Origin: SAR86 cluster bacterium REDSEA-S09_B4
GTDB lineage: Bacteria > Pseudomonadota > Gammaproteobacteria > Magnimaribacterales > Magnimaribacteraceae
DNA length: 55,543 nt
Assembly: GCA_001628005.1 (NCBI GenBank)
Contig: LUQU01000050.1
Coordinates: 1 to 55,543, forward strand
Reading direction: 5' to 3'
Shown: piece by piece, positions 1 through 8,720 of the stretch
Layout: the number at the start of each line of letters is the position of its first letter
How positions within the stretch are numbered: the stretch's first letter is position 1
Position numbers and translations under genes: made by a program
Notes under the pieces: generated by a model
The model's input: the letters and a program-made list of their open reading frames with translations, nothing else
What the model was told of the DNA's origin: nothing
Databases searched by the model: none

Positions 1-37
1 CTTGGTGGTTTCTTACGACATCTGAAGAATAGAACCA

Positions 38-1009
38 TTAAGCTGTTTTATTTTTCTTTTTCTCCCTTCTTTCTTCTCTTTTCTTCCAATAAGGGTAAAA
101 GTCTTCTTCGCCTTCGGGTCTATTTTTAAACCTTCTGTGCATCCAGAAGTATTGTGTGGGTTCCTTTAAAATAGCTTCTTCATAAGTTTCGTTCATTAGC
201 TTTAAGAAATTTTCTTCATTGGCCTTAGAACCTATGTCCTTCAGGGTAATTTCGTAACCAGAGCCGACCCGCACAACATTAAAAAAGAAAATCTTAGTGC
301 CTTTTTTAAATAGATCTGATGGGAGGGTTACCGTAGCCGCTGGTACTCCAAAAAAGGGCACAAATTCTGCACCGTTAGTGCCATAATCCTGATCGGCTGC
401 GTACATAAATTTCAAGCCATTATTAAGAAACCTGATACCTCTTCTGGTTTGACGATTGGTAAAGGTACCGAATAAGTATTTATTTCGGGCTTTAATCATC
501 AAGTAATTCATCACCTTATTTGTCTGGTCTTTATACATGCCGCCTGCTTCAAAAATACTTGAAGTCATTCTTATATCCAACTCCGCATGAGTGGAGTGTT
601 TGAGCAAGATAATGCAACCTTCATTAACCGCATCTAGAAGTTCAAAGTTCGATTGCTTGGTTATCAGCTTTTCAATGAATTTATCTGATCGCCACCAGGC
701 TATCCCGGTTTCCAGTAACCCTTTACCCATGTCCTTAAATACCTCCTTAACCATTTCCTTTCGGGTTCCTTCGGTTATGTTAGGAAAGCAAAGCTTAAGG
801 TTTATCTCGACAATTTTTTTTCTGTGGGTGCCTGATGCATAGAGGATCCAGCCTAAAAGCTTTCCTAGGAATAATTGCAATTGAATTGGTAAAAGACTGG
901 TTAGATAAAGAAGCCCCATTCCCAACCAAGTTAGAAAGTACCTTGGGCTTAGCATGACAGCCTCAAAACTTACTTCGTTGTTGTAAGGTTCGTTTTTATC
1001 AACTTTCAT
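38..1009 (-). CDS. Lipid A biosynthesis late acyltransferase (LpxL/LpxM family)
   Basis: Transfers a secondary acyl chain to Kdo2-lipid IVA at the inner membrane. The 323-residue length fits the family. An N-terminal hydrophobic anchor (about residues 24-56) is followed by the HxxxxE catalytic pattern inside KHSTHAELD, and later by the family block ADQDYG...VPFFGVPAATV. The C-terminus is very basic (runs of K, R and E). It overlaps the upstream hldD by 11 bases, so the two are co-transcribed leftward; together with waaA across the divergent gap they form an LPS block. Whether it is the LpxL (lauroyl) or LpxM (myristoyl) type cannot be decided from sequence alone, so no symbol is given. Confidence 0.9.
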   Translation of the reverse strand: MKVDKNEPYNNEVSFEAVMLSPRYFLTWLGMGLLYLTSLLPIQLQLFLGKLLGWILYASGTHRKKIVEINLKLCFPNITEGTRKEMVKEVFKDMGKGLLETGIAWWRSDKFIEKLITKQSNFELLDAVNEGCIILLKHSTHAELDIRMTSSIFEAGGMYKDQTNKVMNYLMIKARNKYLFGTFTNRQTRRGIRFLNNGLKFMYAADQDYGTNGAEFVPFFGVPAATVTLPSDLFKKGTKIFFFNVVRVGSGYEITLKDIGSKANEENFLKLMNETYEEAILKEPTQYFWMHRRFKNRPEGEEDFYPYWKKREERREKKKNKTA

Positions 1010-1961
1010 TTTTAGGCCAGTTACTCAGTTTCTCTAGATAAAGTTGGACTCCGGTTTGAACATCCAAAAAGTCGTCCTGATAACCCGCAGTTCTTAGCTT
1101 ACTTATATCGGCTTCCGTAAAACTTTGGTAGGAACCGACTAGCTCTTTGGGGAAGGGGATGTATTGAATTGAGCCTTTGCCGTGGAAATTGATAACGGAA
1201 TTGGCGACTTCGTTAAAAGTCTGGCTCTTGCCAGTCCCGACGTTAAAAATCCCCGAGACCTCTGGATTTTCCTTGAACCAGAGATTAACTTTCACCACGT
1301 CATCTACGTAGACAAAATCACGTCTTTGTTCTCCGGCTTCGTAGCCATCAGAGCCTTCAAAAAGCTTAACTTCATCTCCCTTTTCTAATTGTTTATGGAG
1401 ATGGTAGGCGACGCTCGCCATATGGCCCTTGTGCGCTTCATTGGGACCGTATACATTAAAGTATCTCAAACCGACTATCTGTATCTTGCTTTCATTAATT
1501 TTCTGCCTGATTAATTGATCAAATAGGTATTTAGAAAAAGCATATAAATTGATGGGGTTTTCGTTTTCTCGCTCCTCTGCAAATTGTTTGCCGTCTCCGT
1601 ACACGGAAGCCGAAGACGCATAAATAAATGAAACTGAATTTTTTTCCGCTAAATCCAGCAGTTTTTGCGAAAACGAATAATTGTTTTTCATCATGTATTC
1701 GGCATCCCACTCCATGGTGTCAGAGCAAGCGCCTTGATGGAAAATATGGGTTACCTGGTCAATGTTCTTATTCTGGTCCAGATAGTCATTTTCAAAATCT
1801 TTTAAATCCAGAAGTTCCGCGAGTTCACAATGGGCGATATTGGCAAGATTGTCTTTCTTGGACAGGTCATCCACTCCGATAATATCTTTAATACCGAGTT
1901 CGTTAAGTTTTACAACTAAATTTGAACCGATAAAGCCGTTGCAACCAGTTACTATGATCAT
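999..1961 (-). CDS. hldD: ADP-L-glycero-D-manno-heptose 6-epimerase
   Basis: Epimerises ADP-D-glycero-D-manno-heptose to the L-glycero form, the last step in making the heptose donor for LPS inner core. This is an extended SDR fold of 320 residues: the N-terminal NADP-binding loop TGCNGFIGSN at residues 5-14, YAFSK as the catalytic YxxxK, and the HldD signature FNVYGPNEAHKGHM followed by EGSDGYEAGEQRRDFVYVDD. Length and motifs match E. coli HldD well. It is the first gene of a leftward pair with the acyltransferase and faces waaA across a 44-base divergent spacer. Confidence 0.96.
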   Translation of the reverse strand: MIIVTGCNGFIGSNLVVKLNELGIKDIIGVDDLSKKDNLANIAHCELAELLDLKDFENDYLDQNKNIDQVTHIFHQGACSDTMEWDAEYMMKNNYSFSQKLLDLAEKNSVSFIYASSASVYGDGKQFAEERENENPINLYAFSKYLFDQLIRQKINESKIQIVGLRYFNVYGPNEAHKGHMASVAYHLHKQLEKGDEVKLFEGSDGYEAGEQRRDFVYVDDVVKVNLWFKENPEVSGIFNVGTGKSQTFNEVANSVINFHGKGSIQYIPFPKELVGSYQSFTEADISKLRTAGYQDDFLDVQTGVQLYLEKLSNWPKNES

Positions 1962-2005
1962 GGGGTGGGTCGTTTGCCTAAGGTTTGATATGTTAGCATA
2001 GACTG

Positions 2006-3292
2006 ATGCTGAGACTGATCTACACAGCTATCTTTTATTTAGCTCTCCCTTTATATTTTATTCGGTTAATAATAAGGGCCGTTCAGAATCCTGACTACTT
2101 AAAGAGATGGGGGGAGAGACTGGGGTATGGATCTAATTTACCGACTGAAGGAAAGACTGTTTTATGGATTCATGCCGTTTCTGTAGGCGAAGTTAACGCC
2201 TCAATACCTCTGGTCAGGAGTCTTTTAGATACTTACAGTAATTCTGAAATATTAGTCACAACCAGCACTCCTACGGGGTCTAAAATTCTTCTGGATAAGA
2301 TGGGTGCCCGAGTAAAACATCAATATGTACCCTTGGATCTCCCTGCTTGTCTTAATGTATTTTTAGACCGATGGAATCCCAAAGCGGTTATCGTTTTGGA
2401 AACGGAAATTTGGCCAAATATCCTTGCCGTCTGTAAAGAAAGGGGAATTTTTACGGCCTTGGTTAATGCCAGGTTGTCTGAGAAATCGAAAGATAAATAC
2501 AACGTGATTCAACCGTTGGCTGCGGAAGCCTTAGGTAATTTAAATCTGTTAATCGCTCAATACGACTCGGATGCGAACAGATTTAAAGAGATAAACACTA
2601 ATTTAAAAATTGAGGTGTGTGGTAATTTAAAATTTGATCAACAAGTGCCTGAAGAAATGCATTCCATTTCAAGTTCCATCAGAGATTCTTGGTCTGAGGG
2701 TGAACAAAGGCCTACTTTAATTGCTGCCAGTACCCATGAAACTGAAGAGGAGTTTGTTCTGGATGCGTTTCTTGAAATTCTTGAAGAAGCTGAAGATGCT
2801 CTACTCATTATCGTGCCGAGACACCCTGAAAGGTTTGAGACCGTATTTGAATATATTCAGAACAGAGATCTGTCAGTCGCGAGACGCTCTCAAAAGGACG
2901 ATGTGACACCTGAAACAAAGGTTCTTCTAGGAGACACCATGGGAGAGTTAAATTTTCTTTACTCGGTTTCAGACGTGGCCTTTGTCGGAGGCAGTTTAGT
3001 GGATCACGGGGGTCAAAATTTACTTGAACCGGCTTCTCTTGGATTGCCCTTGAGTTCAGGAAAGAGCTTGAGAAACTTCCAAGAAATCGCAGATGAACTG
3101 CAAGAGGACAAAGCCCTCTTTTTAATTGAACAACAAAAAGAACTTTCCGACTTTTTTATCGAAATGATTTCTAAGCCTCGAAAAAGGGCAAGAATAGGAA
3201 AAGCTTCAGCTAAAGTTTTTGAAAAGAATAGGGGAGTTTTGATCGAGATAAATAAATTCCTTAACAAGCCTTTATCCAAATTATTATCTTAA
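2006..3292 (+). CDS. waaA: 3-deoxy-D-manno-octulosonic acid (Kdo) transferase
   Basis: Adds Kdo residues from CMP-Kdo to the lipid A precursor at the cytoplasmic face of the inner membrane. The 428-residue protein has an N-terminal membrane anchor (about residues 4-22), the HAVSVGEVNA block carrying the catalytic Glu, ETEIWPN in the first Rossmann half, and the GT30 donor site block GGSLVDHGGQNLLEPASLG near residue 330. The start ATG lies in the 44-base divergent spacer with hldD, which must hold both promoters. No strong terminator separates it from the nitrogen-control region downstream; only a weak imperfect inverted repeat is present (3345-3380). Confidence 0.95.
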   Translation: MLRLIYTAIFYLALPLYFIRLIIRAVQNPDYLKRWGERLGYGSNLPTEGKTVLWIHAVSVGEVNASIPLVRSLLDTYSNSEILVTTSTPTGSKILLDKMGARVKHQYVPLDLPACLNVFLDRWNPKAVIVLETEIWPNILAVCKERGIFTALVNARLSEKSKDKYNVIQPLAAEALGNLNLLIAQYDSDANRFKEINTNLKIEVCGNLKFDQQVPEEMHSISSSIRDSWSEGEQRPTLIAASTHETEEEFVLDAFLEILEEAEDALLIIVPRHPERFETVFEYIQNRDLSVARRSQKDDVTPETKVLLGDTMGELNFLYSVSDVAFVGGSLVDHGGQNLLEPASLGLPLSSGKSLRNFQEIADELQEDKALFLIEQQKELSDFFIEMISKPRKRARIGKASAKVFEKNRGVLIEINKFLNKPLSKLLS

Positions 3293-3305
3293 CTAGGTAA
3301 CCTTC

Positions 3306-3322
3306 TGCCTTAACTTGGTGCA
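3306..3322 (+). promoter_or_regulatory. Candidate NtrC binding site 1 upstream of glnK
   Basis: The 17-base stretch TGCCTTAACTTGGTGCA agrees at 13 of 17 positions with the E. coli-type NtrC site TGCACCAACATGGTGCA, including the whole right half TGGTGCA. It is centred about 105 bases before the predicted sigma-54 transcription start, a normal enhancer position. Confidence 0.6.
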
Positions 3323-3335
3323 ACCTAATCTTTTT

Positions 3336-3352
3336 TGCACTCAAGACTCACT
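3336..3352 (+). promoter_or_regulatory. Candidate weak NtrC site 2 (left half-site)
   Basis: TGCAC at 3336-3340 is a clean left half of an NtrC site, but the right half is degenerate. It starts exactly 30 bases after site 1, close to three helical turns, so two NtrC dimers could bind on the same DNA face. It is weaker than site 1. Confidence 0.35.
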
Positions 3353-3380
3353 TGGATAGCTTTTCTATCCTTGAAGAGTC
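3345..3380. repeat. Imperfect inverted repeat between waaA and glnK
   Basis: GGATAG (3354-3359) and CTATCC (3365-3370) pair around a 5-base loop, with an outer GACTC (3345-3349)/GAGTC (3376-3380) pair. There is no run of T directly after it, so it could be a weak waaA terminator or a protein site between the NtrC sites and the promoter. Confidence 0.4.
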
Positions 3381-3391
3381 TATATTTCTAA

Positions 3392-3409
3392 TTGGCACAA
3401 TAATTGCAT
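3392..3409 (+). promoter_or_regulatory. Sigma-54 (-24/-12) promoter of glnK-amtB
   Basis: TTGGCAC (3392-3398) and TTGCAT (3404-3409) match the sigma-54 consensus TGGCAC-N5-TTGCW, with the invariant GG and GC pairs exactly 12 bases apart. Transcription should start near 3420, leaving a leader of about 40 bases before glnK. Together with the NtrC-like sites this predicts induction under nitrogen limitation. Confidence 0.85.
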
Positions 3410-3440
3410 ATAAATATATGTAGAAATACGTTTTTTTTAA

Positions 3441-3797
<357 letters not shown>

Positions 3798-3820
3798 AGA
3801 TTTAATTTTGAGAGGTATTT

Positions 3821-5104
3821 ATGTTTAAGAAATTTTTATTAATTACTCTGGGTCTATTTTCAATATCGGTATCCGCCGAAGGCCTAGATACTGGAGACAC
3901 GGCTTGGATGTTGACTTCAACGGCATTAGTCCTTTTTATGACTTTGCCTGGGTTGGCTTTATTTTATGCCGGTTTAGTTAGAAGCAAGAACGCTGTTTCA
4001 GTTTTGATGCAATGTTTTGCCATCGCATGTATTGCTTCTATTATTTGGGTCGTTTACGGCTACAGTCTCTCCTTTAGTGGCGATGGAGCTTTTGTTGGTG
4101 ATCTAAGTGCCGCTTTTCTTTCGGGCATTGGTAGGGACAGTATGTCTGGAACGATTCCAGAGACCGTGTTTGTTATGTTCCAAATGACTTTTGCCATTAT
4201 CACCCCCGCTTTGGTGGTCGGCGCTTTTGCTGAGAGGATGAAGTTTTCAGCCATGTGTCTTTTTTCAGCTTTGTGGTTAACACTGGTTTATTTCCCTGCT
4301 TGTCACATGGTTTGGGGAGGCGGACTATTGGCTCAATGGGGCGTAATTGATTTTGCTGGAGGACTGGTCGTTCACTTAACTTGTGGAGTCGGCGCGTTAG
4401 TCGCAGCTTTAGTCTTGGGTAAAAGAAAAGGCTTTCCGGGATCACCCATGCCACCTCATAACAGAAGTTTAGTCGTTATGGGAGCTGCCATGCTTTGGGT
4501 TGGATGGTTTGGCTTTAATGCCGGAAGTGCTGTTGCTGCGAGTACTGATGCTGGCATGGCTATGCTGGTTACTCATATAAGTGCTGCCTTGGGCGCTTTT
4601 ACTTGGATGGCACTTGAGTGGATAAAACAAGGAAAACCGACTGTAGTAGGTATCGCAACAGGAATGGTTGCCGGCTTAGCTACCATTACACCGGCTGCGG
4701 GTACTGTAGGACCAGAAGGCGCTCTTTTAATAGGATTATTAGCAGGGTCAGTTTGTTATTACGCTACCCAAGCAGTGAAAGGAGTCTTTGGTGTTGATGA
4801 TTCCCTAGACGTATTCCCTGTGCACGGAGTCGGCGGAATGTTAGGTATCATTATGATAAGTTTTGTCGGCACGGAAGGTGGTTTCTTAGGATCTGGAGCC
4901 AGCGGTATAGCCGAAGGTGGCCCAATGGTCCAATTAGTAATCCAACTTAAAGGTATTCTGGTCATAGGTCTTTGGACCGCTGTTGCTTCTTGGGTGATTT
5001 TGAAACTTGTTGGTCTAGTAACTGATTTAAGAGTTTCAGAAGAATCTGAGAACGAAGGATTAGATGTAACGGAACACGAAGAAAGAAGTTACGACTTAAC
5101 TTAA
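3821..5104 (+). CDS. amtB: Ammonium transporter AmtB
   Basis: Trimeric inner-membrane ammonium channel. The first 19 residues look like a cleavable signal peptide (cut after SVSA), followed by 11 membrane helices; total length 427. The twin pore histidines are His185 (VVHLTCG) and His335 (VFPVHGVGG), and the conserved Asp177 corresponds to E. coli Asp160. The C-terminal tail after about residue 400 is rich in Glu/Asp and is the part that usually contacts GlnK. It follows glnK by 23 bases in the same sigma-54 transcript and is closed by a strong terminator. Confidence 0.97.
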   Translation: MFKKFLLITLGLFSISVSAEGLDTGDTAWMLTSTALVLFMTLPGLALFYAGLVRSKNAVSVLMQCFAIACIASIIWVVYGYSLSFSGDGAFVGDLSAAFLSGIGRDSMSGTIPETVFVMFQMTFAIITPALVVGAFAERMKFSAMCLFSALWLTLVYFPACHMVWGGGLLAQWGVIDFAGGLVVHLTCGVGALVAALVLGKRKGFPGSPMPPHNRSLVVMGAAMLWVGWFGFNAGSAVAASTDAGMAMLVTHISAALGAFTWMALEWIKQGKPTVVGIATGMVAGLATITPAAGTVGPEGALLIGLLAGSVCYYATQAVKGVFGVDDSLDVFPVHGVGGMLGIIMISFVGTEGGFLGSGASGIAEGGPMVQLVIQLKGILVIGLWTAVASWVILKLVGLVTDLRVSEESENEGLDVTEHEERSYDLT

Positions 5105-5120
5105 GATTGCAGCTAAAAAA

Positions 5121-5162
5121 CCGACTACAAATAATTTAATTTGTGGTCGGTTTTCTTTTATT
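5121..5162 (+). terminator. Rho-independent terminator after amtB
   Basis: CCGACTACAAAT (5121-5132) pairs with ATTTGTGGTCGG (5139-5150): 12 base pairs with one G-U pair and a 6-base loop, followed by TTTTCTTTTATT. A run of A just before the stem could let it work weakly in the other direction too. It insulates glnK-amtB from the next gene. Confidence 0.93.
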
Positions 5163-5232
5163 GCTAATTACTTAAGAAGAAAAGAGTGAAATTAAAGAAG
5201 AATCTTTAGATTTTTGATTTAAAATTAAGAAC

Positions 5233-6465
5233 ATGAAAAAAGTTTCGTCATATATACCTCCCTTTGAGCTTACGGTGGGGCAGCCGGCTCCCTTTGCTGC
5301 GAACGGAGGCTTATCCTACATGTCATTTGATCAGGATGGGGATGCAGGAACTGCTGCTGCAACAGAAGCAGCTCTCAAACAGATAGCTACAGGAGAAGGG
5401 CAGGCTTTTATGGACAAGCTTGAAAACGCACCCCCAGGACCGATTGAGACTGAGTGGGGGGTTGGTTTTCGAAACTACTCAGAGTGTTTGGCGCATATTC
5501 AGGCCAACAATATAAAAGCTCCAGAAGGCGGCTTAGCGCTCCCGCTACGCTATACCATTTATGAGCAACCGTCGTACTCCATTGTCTCGTCGAATGCAAT
5601 CTGGAAAGACCCTTTACGTAAAGACGAAGCAAAAGCTTTGGGGAAGGAAGAACAAGATCAGGGGAGGCGATGCCTCTACTTTCCACAGGTATTACGGGAT
5701 GCTAGAAGAATTGCGGAGTACCATGCTGGACTCTCACCAAACAGTCCAGAATGCATGGATAAACTAGGGGTTTCATTGGCACACTGTGAATCACAGTGCC
5801 AGAATTTTTATGATGCAGAAGAGGTAGAGCGAGTTTTCTATCCGGAAATGGAGAAACTTCTCTTGAATTTTTTTCCAGATGCGACTGATGCGTTTGTCTA
5901 CAACCATGATGTGTTTGATAAGGACTACGAGGGCGACCGTACTGAAGATCAGGATAATAAGAATCCAGGAGTCAATGCCTTTTACGCAAACCTTGTGCAC
6001 AACGATCTAAACGATAATAGCGGCAGGGTACGTTGTCGTGAGCTGCTTACAAAAAACCTTCGTAACTTTGGGCGCGAGCAACACTATACCGAAGAAGAAG
6101 CTGACGCGAAGATGTCACGACGATTCATGTCAATCAATCTAGCCAAACCCATGGAGACAGTGCAACAGAATCCCTTTGTGCTTTGTGCCTGGCCTTCTTT
6201 CGCCAATCAACCCTACATCACTAACTATCGTGTCTACGACGACCGGGTTGGTGAGACCACACGATTTACCTATCGCCCCGAGCACGATTGGTATTGGTTT
6301 CCCCAACAAAAACCCACCGAGGTTTCTATGCTCAAATGCTATGACTCTATTACTGATGGTTCAGTGTCACGCTGGTCTTTTCACTCCGCCTGCATTGACC
6401 CAACTGCGCCAGAAGACGCCCCCTGCCGCAGAAATGTAGTGGTGCGATCATTTGTCTTCTTCTAA
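5233..6465 (+). CDS. CmcJ/NvfI/AsaB-like putative Fe(II)/2-oxoglutarate oxygenase
   Basis: A 410-residue protein related to the family containing cephamycin 7-alpha-methoxylation protein CmcJ, fungal GA4 desaturase, AsaB and NvfI. Family features seen: NLVHND around His256/Asp258 (an HxD iron pair), NLAKPMETVQQNPFVLCAW (310 region), HDWYWFPQQKPTEVSMLKCYDS (351-372), SFHSACIDP with the likely distal His384, and a C-terminal RRNVVVRSF that can supply the 2-oxoglutarate Arg. The roughly 230 residues before HxD are longer than in typical members and contain several Cys. No signal peptide is seen. The gene is visibly richer in G+C than its neighbours (33/60 in bases 5281-5340 against 21/60 in bases 7201-7260), has no clear Shine-Dalgarno, and stands alone between a terminator and miaA, which suggests acquisition by transfer. 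Substrate unknown. Confidence 0.72.
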   Translation: MKKVSSYIPPFELTVGQPAPFAANGGLSYMSFDQDGDAGTAAATEAALKQIATGEGQAFMDKLENAPPGPIETEWGVGFRNYSECLAHIQANNIKAPEGGLALPLRYTIYEQPSYSIVSSNAIWKDPLRKDEAKALGKEEQDQGRRCLYFPQVLRDARRIAEYHAGLSPNSPECMDKLGVSLAHCESQCQNFYDAEEVERVFYPEMEKLLLNFFPDATDAFVYNHDVFDKDYEGDRTEDQDNKNPGVNAFYANLVHNDLNDNSGRVRCRELLTKNLRNFGREQHYTEEEADAKMSRRFMSINLAKPMETVQQNPFVLCAWPSFANQPYITNYRVYDDRVGETTRFTYRPEHDWYWFPQQKPTEVSMLKCYDSITDGSVSRWSFHSACIDPTAPEDAPCRRNVVVRSFVFF

Positions 6466-6474
6466 GAGATTTAA

Positions 6475-7416
6475 ATGACTGACGAGAGATTGCCTCTTGT
6501 AACTATTATGGGCCCGACCGGGGTTGGCAAAACCGATTTGGCTATCTCACTAGCTAAATTAGTTTCATCGGAGATTATCAGTGTTGATTCCGTGCAAGTT
6601 TACAAAGGTATGGATATTGGAAGCGGTAAAGCTTCAAAAGATATTTTGGATAAATACCCACATAAACTAGTTAGTTTTATAGATCCATGGAAATCGTATT
6701 CGACTGCTCTTTTTATTCTGGACGCGACCCGAGAAATAAATTTATGTGACAGATCAAACAAAGTGCCATTGTTAGTGGGTGGAACCATGCTTTATTTCAG
6801 ATCTTTACTCAGCGGGATTTCCAGGATGCCTGAAGCTAACCAAGAGGTAAGAAATGAAATATCTGATCAGGCAGAAAAATACGGATGGGGGTTCTTGCAC
6901 AAAAAATTATTGAAAGTTGATCCAGAATCTGCTCAAAGGATCCATCCCAACGACTCTCAGCGAATACAAAGAGCCTTGGAAGTCTATAGGGTTAGCTCGA
7001 AAACCATGACTGAATGGAGAAAGAGAGATAAGGGAAGCGACTTAGTAAAAACAAAAAGGGTTATTCAATTTGCTGTTGAACCTAAAAGTAGAGAATCTTT
7101 AAGAGAAGATATTAAAACTAGGTTCTTATTAATGTTAGAAAGAGGACTAGTGAAAGAAGTTGAAAAATTGCTGGACTTAAAGCAGATGGATTTAACGAAA
7201 AGTTCTATGAAAAGTGTAGGATACAGGCAAATATGTGATTATTTAGAGGGCAAGTCTACTTACGAAGAAATGACAGCAAAAGCAGTGAACGCCACAAGAC
7301 AATTAGCTAAGCGCCAAATGACTTGGTTGAGAAAATGGAAAAATTTACATTGGGTAAATCAAGACACTGAAGGCGCACTTGAATTGATACAAGAAAAGTT
7401 GAGGCTAACCAGTTGA
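6475..7416 (+). CDS. miaA: tRNA dimethylallyltransferase
   Basis: Puts the isopentenyl group on N6 of A37 in tRNAs reading UNN codons. 313 residues. The P-loop GPTGVGKTD is at the N-terminus, then SVDSVQVYKGMDIGS, GGTMLYFRSLL, and C-terminal SVGYRQI and ATRQLAKRQMTWLR, all standard MiaA blocks. It starts 9 bases after the oxygenase gene and its stop overlaps the first possible hflX codon. In most Gammaproteobacteria hfq sits directly after miaA; here there is no room for it. Confidence 0.96.
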   Translation: MTDERLPLVTIMGPTGVGKTDLAISLAKLVSSEIISVDSVQVYKGMDIGSGKASKDILDKYPHKLVSFIDPWKSYSTALFILDATREINLCDRSNKVPLLVGGTMLYFRSLLSGISRMPEANQEVRNEISDQAEKYGWGFLHKKLLKVDPESAQRIHPNDSQRIQRALEVYRVSSKTMTEWRKRDKGSDLVKTKRVIQFAVEPKSRESLREDIKTRFLLMLERGLVKEVEKLLDLKQMDLTKSSMKSVGYRQICDYLEGKSTYEEMTAKAVNATRQLAKRQMTWLRKWKNLHWVNQDTEGALELIQEKLRLTS

Positions 7417-7424
7417 TACAGGAA

Positions 7425-8720
7425 ATGTTTGAATCCGTTGATCAGAAAGCCGTAATAGTTCAGATTGAGTTTGCTAAAGGAAGAGATGATTTTTCTCCTT
7501 TAAATGCCTTCGATGAGTTTAAAGAGTTGGTTGTGTCTTCAGGAGCAGAAATAGCTCGTGAAGATTTTTCTAAACAGGCCAAACCTACAGCGGGTTTATT
7601 TATAACTAAAGGAAAAGCTGAAAGAATAAAAGATTTTATAAATGAAACCGAATCAGAATTAGTTATCTTTAATCATGAATTAACGCCTTCTCAAGAAAGA
7701 AATCTTGAAAATATATTCAAAGCTCGAGTTTTAGATAGAACGGGGCTGATTTTAGATATATTTGCAAAAAGAGCATCCAGTCACATCGGTAAGCTCCAAG
7801 TAGAGCTTGCCCAGTTATCGCATCTCTCTACTCGACTAGTAAGGGGATGGAGTCACTTAGAAAGACAAAAAGGCGGTATAGGCTTAAGGGGCCCAGGAGA
7901 AACTCAGTTAGAAACAGATAGAAGGCTCATCAATCAAAGAATAAAAAATATAAAAAATAGGTTAAACAAGTCTCACAAACAAAGAGAAGTAAATCGTTAT
8001 TCAAGGAATAAGGGCAATCAAACCTTGGTTGCTTTAGTTGGTTATACCAATGCGGGTAAGACAACCTTATTTAACTTATTGACTGAAAGTCAGCTATACG
8101 CTGCAGATAAACTTTTTGCTACGCTTGATTCAGTGACTAGAAAAAATTCTGTTACGGGTTTAGACGATATTCTGTTTTCAGACACAGTTGGGTTTATATC
8201 CAACTTGCCCACTGAATTAATCGAGTCCTTTAAAGCTACTTTAGATGAATTGAAGTCAGCTGACCTTTTAGTTCATGTGGTTGATATTTCTGATCCTGAC
8301 TTTATTTATAAAACTGAACAAGTTTCTTTGATTTTGAAAGAATTGGGAATATCCGATATACCCTGTATTCGTGTTAACAATAAATCTGACAAAGTAGATA
8401 TGGAGATAAATGGTAAAAAAGTTACTAGTAGCAATACTGAGGTTTGGATGTCTGCTTTAAATAATATCGGCATGAATGATCTTATAAACTCGATCCAGCT
8501 CAACAGAAAAAAATCAATGGTTAAGGAATGGGTTGAATTACAACCAAATCAAGGAAAAATTAGAGCCCAACTTTATTCTCTTGGTAGGGTGTTAGAAGAG
8601 ACAACAAGTGATACAGGTCTGATACAATTGCAGCTTGAAATAGATGAAAAGGAACTAGGCAATCTAATTTCTGATAAAGATATAAACTTAAAGAAAAATA
8701 ATATAAAGGAAGTAATTTAA
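7425..8720 (+). CDS. hflX: GTPase HflX
   Basis: Ribosome-binding GTPase that splits or rescues 70S ribosomes under stress. An N-terminal HflX domain is followed by GLRGPGETQLETDRR and a G domain with P-loop GYTNAGKTT, DTVGFI (G3) and NKSD (G4). The frame opens with TTG at 7413 inside miaA, but the ATG at 7425 gives MFESVDQKAVIVQ, which lines up with the E. coli start MFDRYDAG, so I chose it (431 residues). Its stop overlaps the hflK start by one base, indicating translational coupling. Confidence 0.93.
   Translation: MFESVDQKAVIVQIEFAKGRDDFSPLNAFDEFKELVVSSGAEIAREDFSKQAKPTAGLFITKGKAERIKDFINETESELVIFNHELTPSQERNLENIFKARVLDRTGLILDIFAKRASSHIGKLQVELAQLSHLSTRLVRGWSHLERQKGGIGLRGPGETQLETDRRLINQRIKNIKNRLNKSHKQREVNRYSRNKGNQTLVALVGYTNAGKTTLFNLLTESQLYAADKLFATLDSVTRKNSVTGLDDILFSDTVGFISNLPTELIESFKATLDELKSADLLVHVVDISDPDFIYKTEQVSLILKELGISDIPCIRVNNKSDKVDMEINGKKVTSSNTEVWMSALNNIGMNDLINSIQLNRKKSMVKEWVELQPNQGKIRAQLYSLGRVLEETTSDTGLIQLQLEIDEKELGNLISDKDINLKKNNIKEVI

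Noticed and set aside
1-37. Possible tail of a gene entering from the left
   Set aside because: All three plus frames can be read for a few codons (two end within 30 bases), so nothing favours one; too short to call.
4200-4454. Open frames opposite amtB
   Set aside because: Shadow of a highly conserved transporter gene.
5408-6439. Alternative frames inside the oxygenase gene
   Set aside because: The higher G+C gene yields more spurious open frames; only the 5233-6465 frame has family motifs.
5105-6474. Secondary-metabolite gene cluster around the CmcJ-like gene
   Set aside because: Both sides are core genes (amtB, miaA); there is only one candidate gene.
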